A stretch of DNA of 64,000 bases from Paracnuella aquatica (lineage in GTDB: Bacteria > Bacteroidota > Bacteroidia > Chitinophagales > Chitinophagaceae): positions 1 through 64,000 of the forward strand of contig NZ_QOWJ01000011.1 of the NCBI RefSeq assembly GCF_003332885.2, read 5' to 3'. The position numbers and the translations under genes are program-made. The stretch's first letter is position 1. Each line of letters starts with the position of its first letter. The notes below the pieces were generated by a model that ran no database searches, had not been told where the DNA came from, and saw nothing but the letters and a program-made list of their open reading frames with translations. Shown here piece by piece: positions 1 to 8,161 of this stretch.

Positions 1-76
1 GCCGGAGGCATCTTTTTCACCAACGACATACTAAAAATCAAACAAAAATCACGAACTTAACCCAGCAAAACCCTCT

Positions 77-229
77 CTAAGAACTAGTCCACTTTCTTTT
101 GACGACATACATTCTTCTGTCTAGGCCACCTCTAGGTATGATTTTAGATCGTCCAGTTTGATTACTTGTATATGAAAGTGATTCGGTGCGACCGGTGATA
201 GCAATGTGATCCCTGAAGTTGATAGGCAT
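77..229 (-). pseudogene. Possible broken 5' end of an S8 (subtilisin-like) peptidase partner gene
   Basis: A 50-codon frame opens 10 bases after the stop of the AAA+ ATPase, on the same strand. It carries the pieces ITGRTESLSYTS and GRSKIIPRGGLDRR. From memory, the S8 peptidases that follow this type of ATPase begin with a short segment of similar form (a GR..E..YTS motif, then an IP-R-rich motif). The frame ends at TAG (77-79), and the remaining 76 bases to the window edge have stops in all frames I followed. This suggests decay by stop or frameshift. A short unrelated ORF cannot be excluded, because the gene body would lie outside the window. Confidence 0.3.
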
Positions 230-239
230 TTAATGTCAG

Positions 240-1220
240 TTAGAATGGTTTTTTTCGGTGGTGAATATAACTAATTAATCTTTCTTGTGAAATCTCCTCT
301 GCTCCATAAACAAGCAAGTCCTTTTCTATATCCTGGCATATTTTATGAACATCAGCAAAACTTAAACCAATCGATTCTTGAGCTGCTTTTTTTAAATCAA
401 AACGACCTGCGAGACTGAAATCTTCAAGATCAAGTTTAAACAATTTAAAAATTTCGTCTTTTGACGGTAGAGTGAATTGAATTATATCATCAAATCGTCT
501 GAACAATGCTTTATCAAGCGTATCAGGAAGGTTAGTTGCAGCAACTACCAAACTATTAGAATCATCTTTCTCTATTTGAAGCAAAAATGTGTTCAAGACT
601 CGTTTAATCTCACCGACATCGTTTGAATAGTTGCGGTTTGAACCTATACTATCGAATTCATCAAAAAGATAAACAGCTCTAAATTGATGCATAGCATCAA
701 ATATCAATTTAAGCTTCGCTATAGATTCACCCATATACCTACTTATCAATCCATCCAAGCGAATAACAAATAGAGGTAATGCTAATTCGCTTGCTATAAC
801 CCTTGCTGACATTGTCTTGCCGCAACCTGGCGGTCCAACAAAAAGAAGCTTCTTTCTAGGTGTATGATTATGTTGTTTTAGAAGTTCTAATTTTCTCTGT
901 TCATCTAATGTTCTATTGATAGCTTTTTTCAAGTTAGAATCAAGAACCATATCTTTCATCCTTTCTTTGGGATGAATTAATTCAAGTAAATCATTTAATT
1001 CCTTTTGGGCTGTATTTACTGGAATAGATTTTATTATCGCCTGCGCCCCCCTTCTACTAACTTTTGACTTATCAATCAGCTTTTTGAGTTCATTTGCCAA
1101 CGCTTCGTTTCCTTTCCTAGCTTCTGCCGCAGCAATTTGCATAGCAGTTGCGTAGAACCGGTCCTCATCATCTTCAGCAAATGATTTGATTAAAGTCTTT
1201 ATTTGATCTGCTGCCGCCAT
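240..1220 (-). CDS. AAA+ ATPase of the type paired with S8 serine peptidases
   Basis: Predicted 326-residue ATPase. The N-terminal helical region (about 1-90) includes RFYATAMQIAAAEARKGN, a block I associate with ATPases encoded next to subtilisin-like peptidases in mobile, possibly defensive two-gene modules. A single AAA+ domain follows: Walker A GPPGCGKT at about 129-136, Walker B YLFDEFD at about 184-190, and an arginine-finger-like ALFRRFDD further on. I chose the start at 1220 (MAAADQIK) because it matches the family's usual beginning; an in-frame ATG lies 13 codons upstream. The gene is clearly more A+T-rich than everything after 1.7 kb, a sign of transfer. The function is inferred from the family: ATP-driven remodelling, possibly controlling a partner protease. 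The partner appears damaged (77-229). Confidence 0.85.
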   Translation of the reverse strand: MAAADQIKTLIKSFAEDDEDRFYATAMQIAAAEARKGNEALANELKKLIDKSKVSRRGAQAIIKSIPVNTAQKELNDLLELIHPKERMKDMVLDSNLKKAINRTLDEQRKLELLKQHNHTPRKKLLFVGPPGCGKTMSARVIASELALPLFVIRLDGLISRYMGESIAKLKLIFDAMHQFRAVYLFDEFDSIGSNRNYSNDVGEIKRVLNTFLLQIEKDDSNSLVVAATNLPDTLDKALFRRFDDIIQFTLPSKDEIFKLFKLDLEDFSLAGRFDLKKAAQESIGLSFADVHKICQDIEKDLLVYGAEEISQERLISYIHHRKKPF

Positions 1221-1713
1221 TAATTGGAATAAAGGGCCAAAATAAGTTAATTTTGGCACCAGTTGAATTTACAGAATTTGAGCTTAAGGTAAAACCGATA
1301 TTTAGCTTCTTTATTTGGAGTCTCCTGCTATTCGTAGTGTTGCAAATCTCTGAGCTGCTGGTCTTAACTAAGAGCCGTTTTTCTAACAGACTTGGACTAA
1401 CTGTGAAGCTGCAAGTAGGTAGTACAATTGCCCTAAAAAACGGCAGCACTTGTCTAATTCGAAAGTTTAGCCTTTGTTGGTGTTCCGCCCGGCCCTTGTG
1501 CGCCGGCTGCACCCACAATAATGCGCCAAATAGCAGTACTGCGATGCGCCATATAAAATATGTGCTTTGGTTTCAGCTTTTTGATTCCATTGTTGGTGTT
1601 CTACCGAACCATGTGCGGTGGCAGTAACAAAAATGGCTATCCATATAAACTCCAACGCCATCTCAAAATAGCCAACCCCGAACTTTTCCCCTCGCTGTTT
1701 GTCATAATGCTGC
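1221..1713. other. Gene-free junction between A+T-rich island and core chromosome
   Basis: About 490 bases with no convincing gene. Open frames exist on both strands but show no recognisable domain and overlap each other. A 12-base direct repeat (TTGTTGGTGTTC) occurs at 1474-1485 and 1590-1601, each followed by a degenerate GTGCG-containing segment. On the minus strand these read as two EHQQ-containing peptides. Base composition changes here from A+T-rich to the G+C-richer style of the rest of the window. Confidence 0.5.
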
Positions 1714-2613
1714 ATGCAAAAAATAGCGGTAAGGGACAGGATCATTGCAGTAGCTGGCGCTAACGGCGACCTGGGCGGAAGGATCATAGCAGAACTGGTG
1801 CGCCTCGGCGCAACACCAAGGGCGCTGGTAAGAGCGGGCAGTACTGCTTCTTTTCCCGGTGCCGACACCGTGCCGGTCGATTACAACAACCCCGCGTCAT
1901 TGCGTGCTGCCCTTCGTGGCGTACACTGCGTTGTTTCTGCGCTGTCCGGTCTGCGTGCGGTGATCGTAGATGCACAGACCGCCTTGCTTACGGCTGCTGT
2001 GGATGCAGGCGTACCGCGGGCCATTCCATCCGATTTCAGCATTGATTATACCCGCCTGCCCGAAGGCAGCAACCGCAACCTCGACCTCCGCCGCGAGTTT
2101 GCACGCCGCATTGATGCAGCGCCCATTAGGGCCACTTCGGTGCTCAACGGCATGTTCTCCGACATGTTGCTGAAAGAAGCCCCGCTGGTGCAGGCGGGCT
2201 TAAAGCGGGTGCTTTATTGGGGCAATGCCGACCAGCCGCTCGACTTTACTACCATCAACAACACGGCGGCCTTTACCGCCCGGGCGGCGTTGGATGAGGA
2301 TACACCACGTTATTTGCGCATAGCCGGCGACGTGGTAAGCAGCCGTGAGCTAGCCGCTGCAGCATCCCGTGCAACAGGCCACCAGTTTAAGCCAACTAGG
2401 GTGGGCGGTTTGGGTTTTTTAAAAGGGATGATCACCATTACCAAAACACTCATGCCGCAACCCAAAGAGGTGTTTCCGCCCTGGCAGGGCATGCAGTATC
2501 TCCACAACATGTACACCGGATTGCCAAAGTTCCATGCACTCGACAATGATCGCTACCCCGATATGCAGTGGACATCGGTAACAGAAGTGCTCAAAGGACT
2601 CAAAGTAACATAG
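1714..2613 (+). CDS. NmrA-like NAD(P)-binding reductase
   Basis: A 299-residue protein with a Rossmann fold at its very start: VAGANGDLGGRIIAEL near residues 13-28 holds the glycine-rich dinucleotide-binding motif of the NmrA/isoflavone-reductase-like atypical short-chain dehydrogenases. The segment VPRAIPSDFSIDYT matches the family's active-site neighbourhood, where a lysine often sits; no obvious catalytic Tyr-x-x-x-Lys is seen, as expected for NmrA members. It is likely a cytosolic reductase or redox sensor with unknown substrate. The ATG at 1714 is the only good start and has no Shine-Dalgarno sequence. It is a single gene, convergent with the DUF1080 gene downstream. Confidence 0.8.
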   Translation: MQKIAVRDRIIAVAGANGDLGGRIIAELVRLGATPRALVRAGSTASFPGADTVPVDYNNPASLRAALRGVHCVVSALSGLRAVIVDAQTALLTAAVDAGVPRAIPSDFSIDYTRLPEGSNRNLDLRREFARRIDAAPIRATSVLNGMFSDMLLKEAPLVQAGLKRVLYWGNADQPLDFTTINNTAAFTARAALDEDTPRYLRIAGDVVSSRELAAAASRATGHQFKPTRVGGLGFLKGMITITKTLMPQPKEVFPPWQGMQYLHNMYTGLPKFHALDNDRYPDMQWTSVTEVLKGLKVT

Positions 2614-2682
2614 CGCCATACAATGGAACGGTGTGCCGGATGGTTGCATCCGGGCTTCGGCCATCATTGCAATCCTTCCAAC

Positions 2683-3618
2683 TTATTTTGCCGGCGTCAG
2701 TACAATATTCCGGTATTCAATAGCACCATGATCGCCCTGCAGGTACAGCGGGCCCGGCTCGCCTTCCCTGCTGTCCAGCGCACCACCGGTGATGCCCGGG
2801 ATTTCGCGGTTGCAGATCACCGTTACCCCGTTGGCCACCAGCGTAAGCATGCGGCCTACCAGCGTTATGTCGTAGGTCTGCCATTCGCCGGGTGCTTTTG
2901 CTGCCTGCTCGCTGGGTGCAATAAAACCATACACGGCGCCAAAGCCACCGGGCCAGGGTTTAGTGCCCCTGCTGTCTTCGATCTGTACTTCGTGGCGGCC
3001 ACGCAGATATACGCCGCTGTTGCTGCCCTTGGGGTATCGAAATTCGATGTGGAGTTTAAAATCGGTGAACACCGCTTCGGTAGCCAGGTTGGCGCCGGAT
3101 TTGGGGCTGAACAAAATGCCGTCTTTTGCCTGCCACTGGTTTTGCGTACCCAGCGATCGCCAGCCGGTAAGGTCGCTGCCATTGAATAGTTGAATGGGTT
3201 CGCCCCAAACGGGTGCACCGTTGCGTTGCAGCAGCGGTGCCTTTTCGGCGGTCCAGCTGTGTTGTTTGCCATTGGGGAACGTAATGGTGCCGGCCAGGCC
3301 GCTACCCCGTACTGCACCTTCCAGCTCCAGGTTGCCCCCGCCGTTTTCCCATTGCGGTGGGATGGTAAAATGCACTTTGCCGCCGGCATAATGCACCTGC
3401 GCAATAGGCCGTGCACTGCCCGATATGCCTACAAAATCGCCCACCAGGGTGCGGTGCCCCGAGTGGCGCACCTCCAGCCAGGAAGGTTGCGGTTTGCCAT
3501 TTACATCAATGGTAATATCCCAACGGCCTTCAATAGAAACGGAATCAGTGGGTGTTTGTGCCAATGCAGGCGAGGAGCCGGCAAGCAAGAGGCAGCACAG
3601 GAAAAAGAACTTGTTCAT
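2683..3618 (-). CDS. Secreted DUF1080 (3-keto-disaccharide hydrolase-like) protein
   Basis: A 311-residue protein with a signal peptide (residues 1-20, cleavage after ALAQ). The C-terminal half, from about residue 140 (IQLFNGSDLTGWR), is a DUF1080 domain, a concanavalin-like beta-sandwich distantly related to GH16. It keeps the family hallmarks GSNSGVYLRG, HEVQI and GEWQTYDI. Some members hydrolyse 3-keto-glycosides made by Gfo/Idh/MocA oxidoreductases. The N-terminal ~130 residues form a separate beta-rich region. The next gene upstream on the same strand (4025-5131) is exactly such an oxidoreductase, so the two could act in sequence in the periplasm. The ~400-base repeat-bearing gap argues for separate transcripts. 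Confidence 0.8.
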   Translation of the reverse strand: MNKFFFLCCLLLAGSSPALAQTPTDSVSIEGRWDITIDVNGKPQPSWLEVRHSGHRTLVGDFVGISGSARPIAQVHYAGGKVHFTIPPQWENGGGNLELEGAVRGSGLAGTITFPNGKQHSWTAEKAPLLQRNGAPVWGEPIQLFNGSDLTGWRSLGTQNQWQAKDGILFSPKSGANLATEAVFTDFKLHIEFRYPKGSNSGVYLRGRHEVQIEDSRGTKPWPGGFGAVYGFIAPSEQAAKAPGEWQTYDITLVGRMLTLVANGVTVICNREIPGITGGALDSREGEPGPLYLQGDHGAIEYRNIVLTPAK

Positions 3619-3761
3619 ATGGCGCTGTTTAGAATAGGGATCAATTTAACCCTATCCCCACCGAAAAACAACACCAAATAAGTACACCTCGTTTTGCCCC
3701 ATTCAATTTGTGGCACACAGCAATGGCTTACACACTAAAATTGTTTGCGCATTATTTACAA

Positions 3762-3803
3762 AATAAACAACGGTCGTTTCAGTAGAAACGACCGTTGTTT
3801 ATT
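3762..3803. terminator. Perfect 19-bp hairpin downstream of the Gfo/Idh/MocA gene
   Basis: The arms 3762-3780 and 3785-3803 are perfectly complementary (core AACAACGGTCGTTTC) around a 4-base AGTA loop. It lies between two minus-strand genes and probably ends transcription of the upstream oxidoreductase gene. The flanking T-run is weak, so a dispersed palindrome is the alternative. Confidence 0.5.
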
Positions 3804-3846
3804 AGCTAGAAATAAAGTGCAGCCACGTCAAATGTAATCGGTGATC

Positions 3847-3981
3847 ATTGCTCAATAGCGATCCAAAGCATTTCAACACAGTAGCACCAAAGCCCCATCA
3901 GGGCGTTATCCCGAAATCAGGCTGTCATTTGATTTCGGGCCTGCTTTTTTGTTACTTTTTTGCAGGAGCAAAAAAGTAAAT
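3847..3981 (+). repeat. Structured inverted repeat, copy A (pairs with 5318-5451)
   Basis: About 135 bases that recur, inverted, at 5318-5451 on the other side of the Gfo/Idh/MocA gene. Two hairpins are visible. One has a CCCGAAATCA/TGATTTCGGG stem (10 bp, starting near 3910). The other is TTACTTTTTTGC-AGGA-GCAAAAAAGTAA, a 12-bp stem with a 4-base loop at about 3952-3979. Shared anchors include GAATAGCGATCC-like and CAGTAGCACCAAAGC blocks. It resembles a REP/MITE-like dispersed element. No open frame is present. Confidence 0.85.
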
Positions 3982-4024
3982 GCAATAGCCTATATGCAAC
4001 CGCAAAAAAGTAAACGAAAAGCCC

Positions 4025-5131
4025 CTACAACACCACCCGTTGCCCGCTTGCTGCTGATTTATAAATCGCCTCCACAATGTGGATATCCCGCAGGCCTTCC
4101 TCACCCGGCACCATCATGGGTTTGCCTTGTGCAATAGCCTGTGCATCGTCGTCCATTTGCATGGCCTGCTGCATCGGCACTTTATAGTCGTGGTAAATTT
4201 CACCCAGCGGGCTTTTGGCCCGTATACCGTTGTATTGCTGCACGGGCCGCACTTCCAGCGTTCCCTTTTCGGCATTTACCACCAAGTGGTTCACATTTTC
4301 ACCAAACGATGTTTTGATGGTGGCCAGCACGCCGCCCGGGAATTCGAGCACCGCTTCGGTGGTTTCGTCGAGTCCGTTTTTATAGATCTCCGGTCGTGTT
4401 GTAGAAGTTTTGGCCGATACCACTGCAATGGGTTCGGTGCCGGCACCAAAGCGGGCACCCTGGATGGCATACACACCCATATCGTACAGCGCACCGCCGC
4501 CCAGTTCTTTTTTTTGTTTCCAATGGTCGGTGCGGCCATCGCGGTAACCCGCGGCGCAGTCTACTTTTTGAATCTTGCCCAGTTGTCCTGTATTGATGAT
4601 GCGGCGGTATGCCTGCGTGGTAGGCTCGTGTTGCAGGCGGTAGCCAATGGCCAGCGACTTTTTATTTTTCTTACAGGCCTCGATCATTTCGGTGCATTCT
4701 TTTGCCGTCATGGCCATGGGCTTTTCGCACCACACATGCTTGCCGGCATTGGCTGCACGAATCACGTATTCGTGGTGCATCGATGGCGGCAGCACCACGT
4801 ACACCACGTCAATGTCCTTGTTGTTGGCAATGCTGTCGAAGTTGCTGTAATTGTAAATGTTTTTATCGGGGATGTTGTACTTGCGCTTCCATGCTTCGGC
4901 TTTATCCGGCGAGCCCGTAACGATGCCGGCAAGATGGCAATGTTTGGTGAGTTGGAGCGCGGGTGCCAGCAGGTCGGTGCTGTAATAACCCAGGCCTACA
5001 AGTGCCACGCCCAGCCCGCGCTTTTGCGTGTTGCAGGCGGCCAGCAGGCCCGATGGCGACAGCAACAGGGCTGCACCGCTCATGGATAGTGTTTGTATGA
5101 GTTTGCGGCGGGTAATAAGGGTTGATGCCAT
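4025..5131 (-). CDS. Tat-exported Gfo/Idh/MocA family oxidoreductase
   Basis: A 368-residue NAD(P)-dependent sugar oxidoreductase. The N-terminus has a twin-arginine signal (TRRKLIQTL), a hydrophobic stretch and a lipobox-like GLLAAC, so it is probably exported folded with its cofactor and perhaps lipid-anchored. The Rossmann motif VALVGLGYYS comes next, and the family catalytic EKP triad appears in VWCEKPMA. The start at 5131 is preferred over an in-frame ATG 14 codons upstream because it places the RR motif near the N-terminus. The substrate is unknown. Its neighbour DUF1080 gene suggests oxidation of a glycoside to a 3-keto form and its later hydrolysis. It is bracketed by two inverted copies of a structured repeat. 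Confidence 0.88.
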   Translation of the reverse strand: MASTLITRRKLIQTLSMSGAALLLSPSGLLAACNTQKRGLGVALVGLGYYSTDLLAPALQLTKHCHLAGIVTGSPDKAEAWKRKYNIPDKNIYNYSNFDSIANNKDIDVVYVVLPPSMHHEYVIRAANAGKHVWCEKPMAMTAKECTEMIEACKKNKKSLAIGYRLQHEPTTQAYRRIINTGQLGKIQKVDCAAGYRDGRTDHWKQKKELGGGALYDMGVYAIQGARFGAGTEPIAVVSAKTSTTRPEIYKNGLDETTEAVLEFPGGVLATIKTSFGENVNHLVVNAEKGTLEVRPVQQYNGIRAKSPLGEIYHDYKVPMQQAMQMDDDAQAIAQGKPMMVPGEEGLRDIHIVEAIYKSAASGQRVVL

Positions 5132-5317
5132 GAGGTTTGGTTTTGTGGTTAAAGGAAGGAGCAATTTACGCAAATGCTGTTGGAGGCGAAGCAGTGCTGT
5201 TTGGTGGGCTGATTGGTGAAGGGAATACTACCGGGTTATTTTAAAATATGCACTTTGTTGTGCAATTAAAAATGTATGTAGGGTTGTACTTATTGACAGC
5301 ATGATTCTTAATACTGG

Positions 5318-5451
5318 ATTTACTTTTTTGCTCCTGCAAAAAAGTAACAAAAAAGCAGGCCCGAGATCAATGACAGCCTGATCTCGGGTGGGTTCCCTGA
5401 TGATGCTTTGGTGCTACTGTAGTTAACAACTATGGATCGCTATTCAGCAAT
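5318..5451 (-). repeat. Structured inverted repeat, copy B (pairs with 3847-3981)
   Basis: Reverse-complement relative of copy A, with the same block order and both hairpins. The first stem is CCCGAGATCA/TGATCTCGGG instead of copy A's CCCGAAATCA/TGATTTCGGG, so both partners of one base pair have changed together. The loop is one base shorter. The second stem (TTACTTTTTTGC around a 4-base loop) is identical. Confidence 0.85.
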
Positions 5452-5552
5452 AAAATATTGCTATAAATCTCGCAAATAAATTAAGCTGCGAAGGGTAATA
5501 TGAACTTAGGAGACACGCTAATTTCTTTTGTTATGAATTCTGAGAAACCGCA

Positions 5553-6032
5553 TTAAGATTGTAACAAAAACCGCCTTGCTTCTGCCAGCATTGGATGCAC
5601 GTCAAGTGCTTCATCATCCAGTTCTTCGTCGCTTTCATCCTGCAGTTTGGCATCAACCGTATCGTAGTACGACATCGCTATTTCAACAAAATGTTCCCAC
5701 TCATCCGGCTCGGCCACCTGCAGCAGCAACGCGTTTACAGCACCGCATGCATTCAGGGCATATTCAGCGTCTTCATAGTCTTCGGTATCAGGACAAACTT
5801 CTTCCAGGTTATCGAGGTAGTTGTAGATAGCATCTGCATCCTGGCTGCCCGATTCAACATAGCGAATGCTGTCCACCAACACATCGGGGTTGCCAAAGCC
5901 CGACTCGTTGACAAACGCTTTATAATGGGGAAACAACCTTTTGCAAATGGCCAGCCCTTGTGCTATGCGTTCGGGGTAAGGGAGCTGCTGTGCACGTTCG
6001 TTGAGTGCCGCTTCAAATTCAATAAAGTTCAT
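5553..6032 (-). CDS. DUF416 family protein
   Basis: A 159-residue soluble acidic protein. The opening MNFIEFEAALNERAQQLPYP followed by LAICKRLFPHYKAF fits the DUF416 (YjaG-like) family, whose members are about this length and mostly helical. The function of the family is not established. It carries no signal peptide or membrane segment. It lies 71 bases downstream of mutL on the same strand, so it may be read through from mutL. Residues 135-145 form a Glu/Asp-rich patch (DESDEELDDEA). Confidence 0.75.
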   Translation of the reverse strand: MNFIEFEAALNERAQQLPYPERIAQGLAICKRLFPHYKAFVNESGFGNPDVLVDSIRYVESGSQDADAIYNYLDNLEEVCPDTEDYEDAEYALNACGAVNALLLQVAEPDEWEHFVEIAMSYYDTVDAKLQDESDEELDDEALDVHPMLAEARRFLLQS

Positions 6033-6103
6033 TGCTTAATTTTTTTACAGAACAAAATGCGGTGGTGCTTTGCCCTTGATAAAATAGTTTTTGCAAAGTT
6101 TTT

Positions 6104-8005
6104 TTACCGGCCAAACTGTTTATCCAGCAACTCTTTTTTAAACTCGGTATAAGTGGGCCGCCCCGATGGTGTGGCATTGGGTGTGGCGCAGGCAAACAAG
6201 TCGGCCACCAGGCTTTGCATCTCGCTTTCGGTTAAAGCAGTACCACCTTTAATGGCTTGCTGCCACGCCACGGACCGCAGCAGCATTTCGCGTTTCGATA
6301 AGCGCAGCTCGCTGTTGAAATGTTTGTACTGCTCCAGTATTTTTTCCAGCACCTGCCGTTCGTTGCCGCTGCCCACATCGGCCGGTGTGCCCTGTATTAC
6401 AAATGCACTTTTGCCAAAAGGCTCAATGCTGTAGCCCATATGGGCCAGGTCGGGGATCAGCTCCTGCAGCAAAATGGCATCAGCCGGCGCCAGCTCAATG
6501 GTGGTGGGAAAAAGGCTGCGCTGTGCCGCAATGGGCCGCCCGTCTATGGATTGGGCCATGCGGTCGTACAGGATGCGTTCATGCGCCGCCTGCTGGTGCA
6601 CCAGCAAAAACTTATGCGCCTGCGGCACCAGTATGTAGGTATTAAAAAGCTGGGTCAGTTTAGGGGCCGTATGTTGTGCCCCATAATCGTGCAGCGCCGG
6701 TGCCGGATGGTTGCGCACCGCATCGAGCAGGCTGCTGAAGCCGGGATCCGGCGTGATGCCCACACCTGCAGGCTCGTGTTGCGGAGCGGCGCTGTTTGCC
6801 GCTGTGTTGCTGCTAAAATCGCGGAGCGAAGGAAAGCTGCCGCTGCTCCGGCTGGGTTCTATTTTATGTGCCTGCCCGCCCGATGAAAAAGTTTGGAACA
6901 AGGCCGACGCACTGATGGCCGATGCTTTTTCTTCAGTAAAAGGTTGCTGCACCGATTCAAGGCCTTGTATGGAAGCGTCCAGTTCAAAATCAAGCGTAGG
7001 CGTAATGCTGAATTGCGCCAGCGCATGTTTTACCGCCGCCTGCACAAAGGCATACACAATCTTTTCATCCTCAAACTTGATCTCCTGCTTGGTGGGGTGC
7101 ACGTTCACATCCACTTGCGCCGGGTCGAGGTCAATAAACAACACATAAGCCGGAAACGTATCGGCCGGGATCAGCTCCTGGTAAGCGTTCTGCACGGCAT
7201 GCGCCAGGTAGGCGCTGCGGATAAACCGGTTGTTGACAAAAAAATACTGGTCGCCGCGGGTTTTCTTGGCCGTATCGGGTTTGCCTACAAAACCATGAAT
7301 ATTGAGGTAGTCGGTTTCTTCTTTTACCGCCACCAGCTTTTGGTTGTAGTGGGCCCCGAGCAGTTGCACAATGCGTTGCTTCAGGGAGCCGCCATCGAGG
7401 TGAAACAGTTGCTGCCCGTTGGAGTGCATCGAAAAAAACAGGTGCGGAAACGCCAGCGCCACCCGCATAAATTCGTCGATGATGTGGCGCAGTTCGGCAG
7501 TATTGCTTTTTAAAAAATTACGGCGTGCCGGCACATTGAAAAACAGGTTTTTCATGGCAATGGAAGTGCCCACCGGCGCAGCCACAGCGCCCTGTTTTAC
7601 CACCTGGCTGTTTTCCATATCGAGGCAGGTGCCCACTTCATCTTCGTTGCGGCGGGTACGCAGCTCTACCTGCGCCACGGCCGCAATGGAGGCCAGCGCC
7701 TCGCCGCGAAAGCCCATGGTGCGGATGCTGAACAGGTCGTTGATGTTGCGGATTTTGGAAGTGGCGTGGCGTTCAAAGGCCATGCGGGCATCGGTTTCGC
7801 TCATGCCGCTGCCATTGTCTATTACCTGCACCAGCGCCTTGCCGGCATCGGCCACCAGCAGTTTTATTTCCGTGGCGCCGGCATCCACGGCATTTTCCAG
7901 CAATTCTTTTACGGCACTTGCCGGCCGCTGAATCACTTCGCCGGCGGCTATCTGGTTGGCAATATTGTCGGGTAGTAGTAAAATTCTATCAGCCACGTTG
8001 GTCAC
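6104..8005 (-). CDS. mutL: DNA mismatch repair protein MutL
   Basis: A 633-residue GHKL ATPase that couples mismatch recognition by MutS to downstream repair. The N-terminal domain has all ATP motifs: NQIAAGEVIQRPASAVKELL with ENAVDAGAT, DNGSGM, and TMGFRGEALASI. A variable Ser/Gln-rich linker (about 360-440) leads to the C-terminal dimerisation domain. In that domain the nuclease motif, normally DQHAxxExxxxE, reads HQQAAHERILYD, and the zinc-site motif, normally CPHGRP, reads TPSGRPT. The metal-binding residues of a MutL endonuclease therefore look altered or lost. The start at 8005 gives the expected N-terminus. Confidence 0.95.
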   Translation of the reverse strand: MTNVADRILLLPDNIANQIAAGEVIQRPASAVKELLENAVDAGATEIKLLVADAGKALVQVIDNGSGMSETDARMAFERHATSKIRNINDLFSIRTMGFRGEALASIAAVAQVELRTRRNEDEVGTCLDMENSQVVKQGAVAAPVGTSIAMKNLFFNVPARRNFLKSNTAELRHIIDEFMRVALAFPHLFFSMHSNGQQLFHLDGGSLKQRIVQLLGAHYNQKLVAVKEETDYLNIHGFVGKPDTAKKTRGDQYFFVNNRFIRSAYLAHAVQNAYQELIPADTFPAYVLFIDLDPAQVDVNVHPTKQEIKFEDEKIVYAFVQAAVKHALAQFSITPTLDFELDASIQGLESVQQPFTEEKASAISASALFQTFSSGGQAHKIEPSRSSGSFPSLRDFSSNTAANSAAPQHEPAGVGITPDPGFSSLLDAVRNHPAPALHDYGAQHTAPKLTQLFNTYILVPQAHKFLLVHQQAAHERILYDRMAQSIDGRPIAAQRSLFPTTIELAPADAILLQELIPDLAHMGYSIEPFGKSAFVIQGTPADVGSGNERQVLEKILEQYKHFNSELRLSKREMLLRSVAWQQAIKGGTALTESEMQSLVADLFACATPNATPSGRPTYTEFKKELLDKQFGR

Positions 8006-8128
8006 TCCTTAAGCGCCAAAAATAGCGATTAGCAGGGGATAATAAGTGTGCATAAGTATATGTTCTTACAGGCTAAATATTCTGGCAAAATGATATGCGT
8101 GGATGCGGCGCAAAAGCTGCACTCATCC

Positions 8129-8136
8129 TAATTTTG
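8129..8136 (+). promoter_or_regulatory. Candidate -7 element for the downstream lipoprotein gene
   Basis: TAATTTTG matches the Bacteroidota -7 consensus TAnnTTTG exactly and lies 25 bases before the ATG at 8162. No clear -33 TTG is seen at the expected distance, so the call rests on one element. Confidence 0.3.
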
Positions 8137-8161
8137 CAGCGCTATCCAATATATCTATCCT

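Noticed and set aside
1253-1627. A 124-residue plus-strand frame beginning inside the upstream region of the ATPase
   Set aside because: Cys- and Ser-rich, no domain, no start context.
1467-1868. A 133-residue minus-strand frame with a hydrophobic stretch (FEMALEFIWIAIFV)
   Set aside because: It overlaps the NmrA-like gene, matches no family, and is more likely part of a decayed repeat than a gene.
2623-3681. Plus-strand open frames across the DUF1080 gene
   Set aside because: They are antisense shadows of a G+C-rich coding region; the minus-strand gene has a signal peptide and domain signature.
4079-5089. A 336-residue plus-strand frame opposite the Gfo/Idh/MocA gene
   Set aside because: Antisense shadow; His/Phe-rich composition is typical of reverse-frame translation and no domain is seen.
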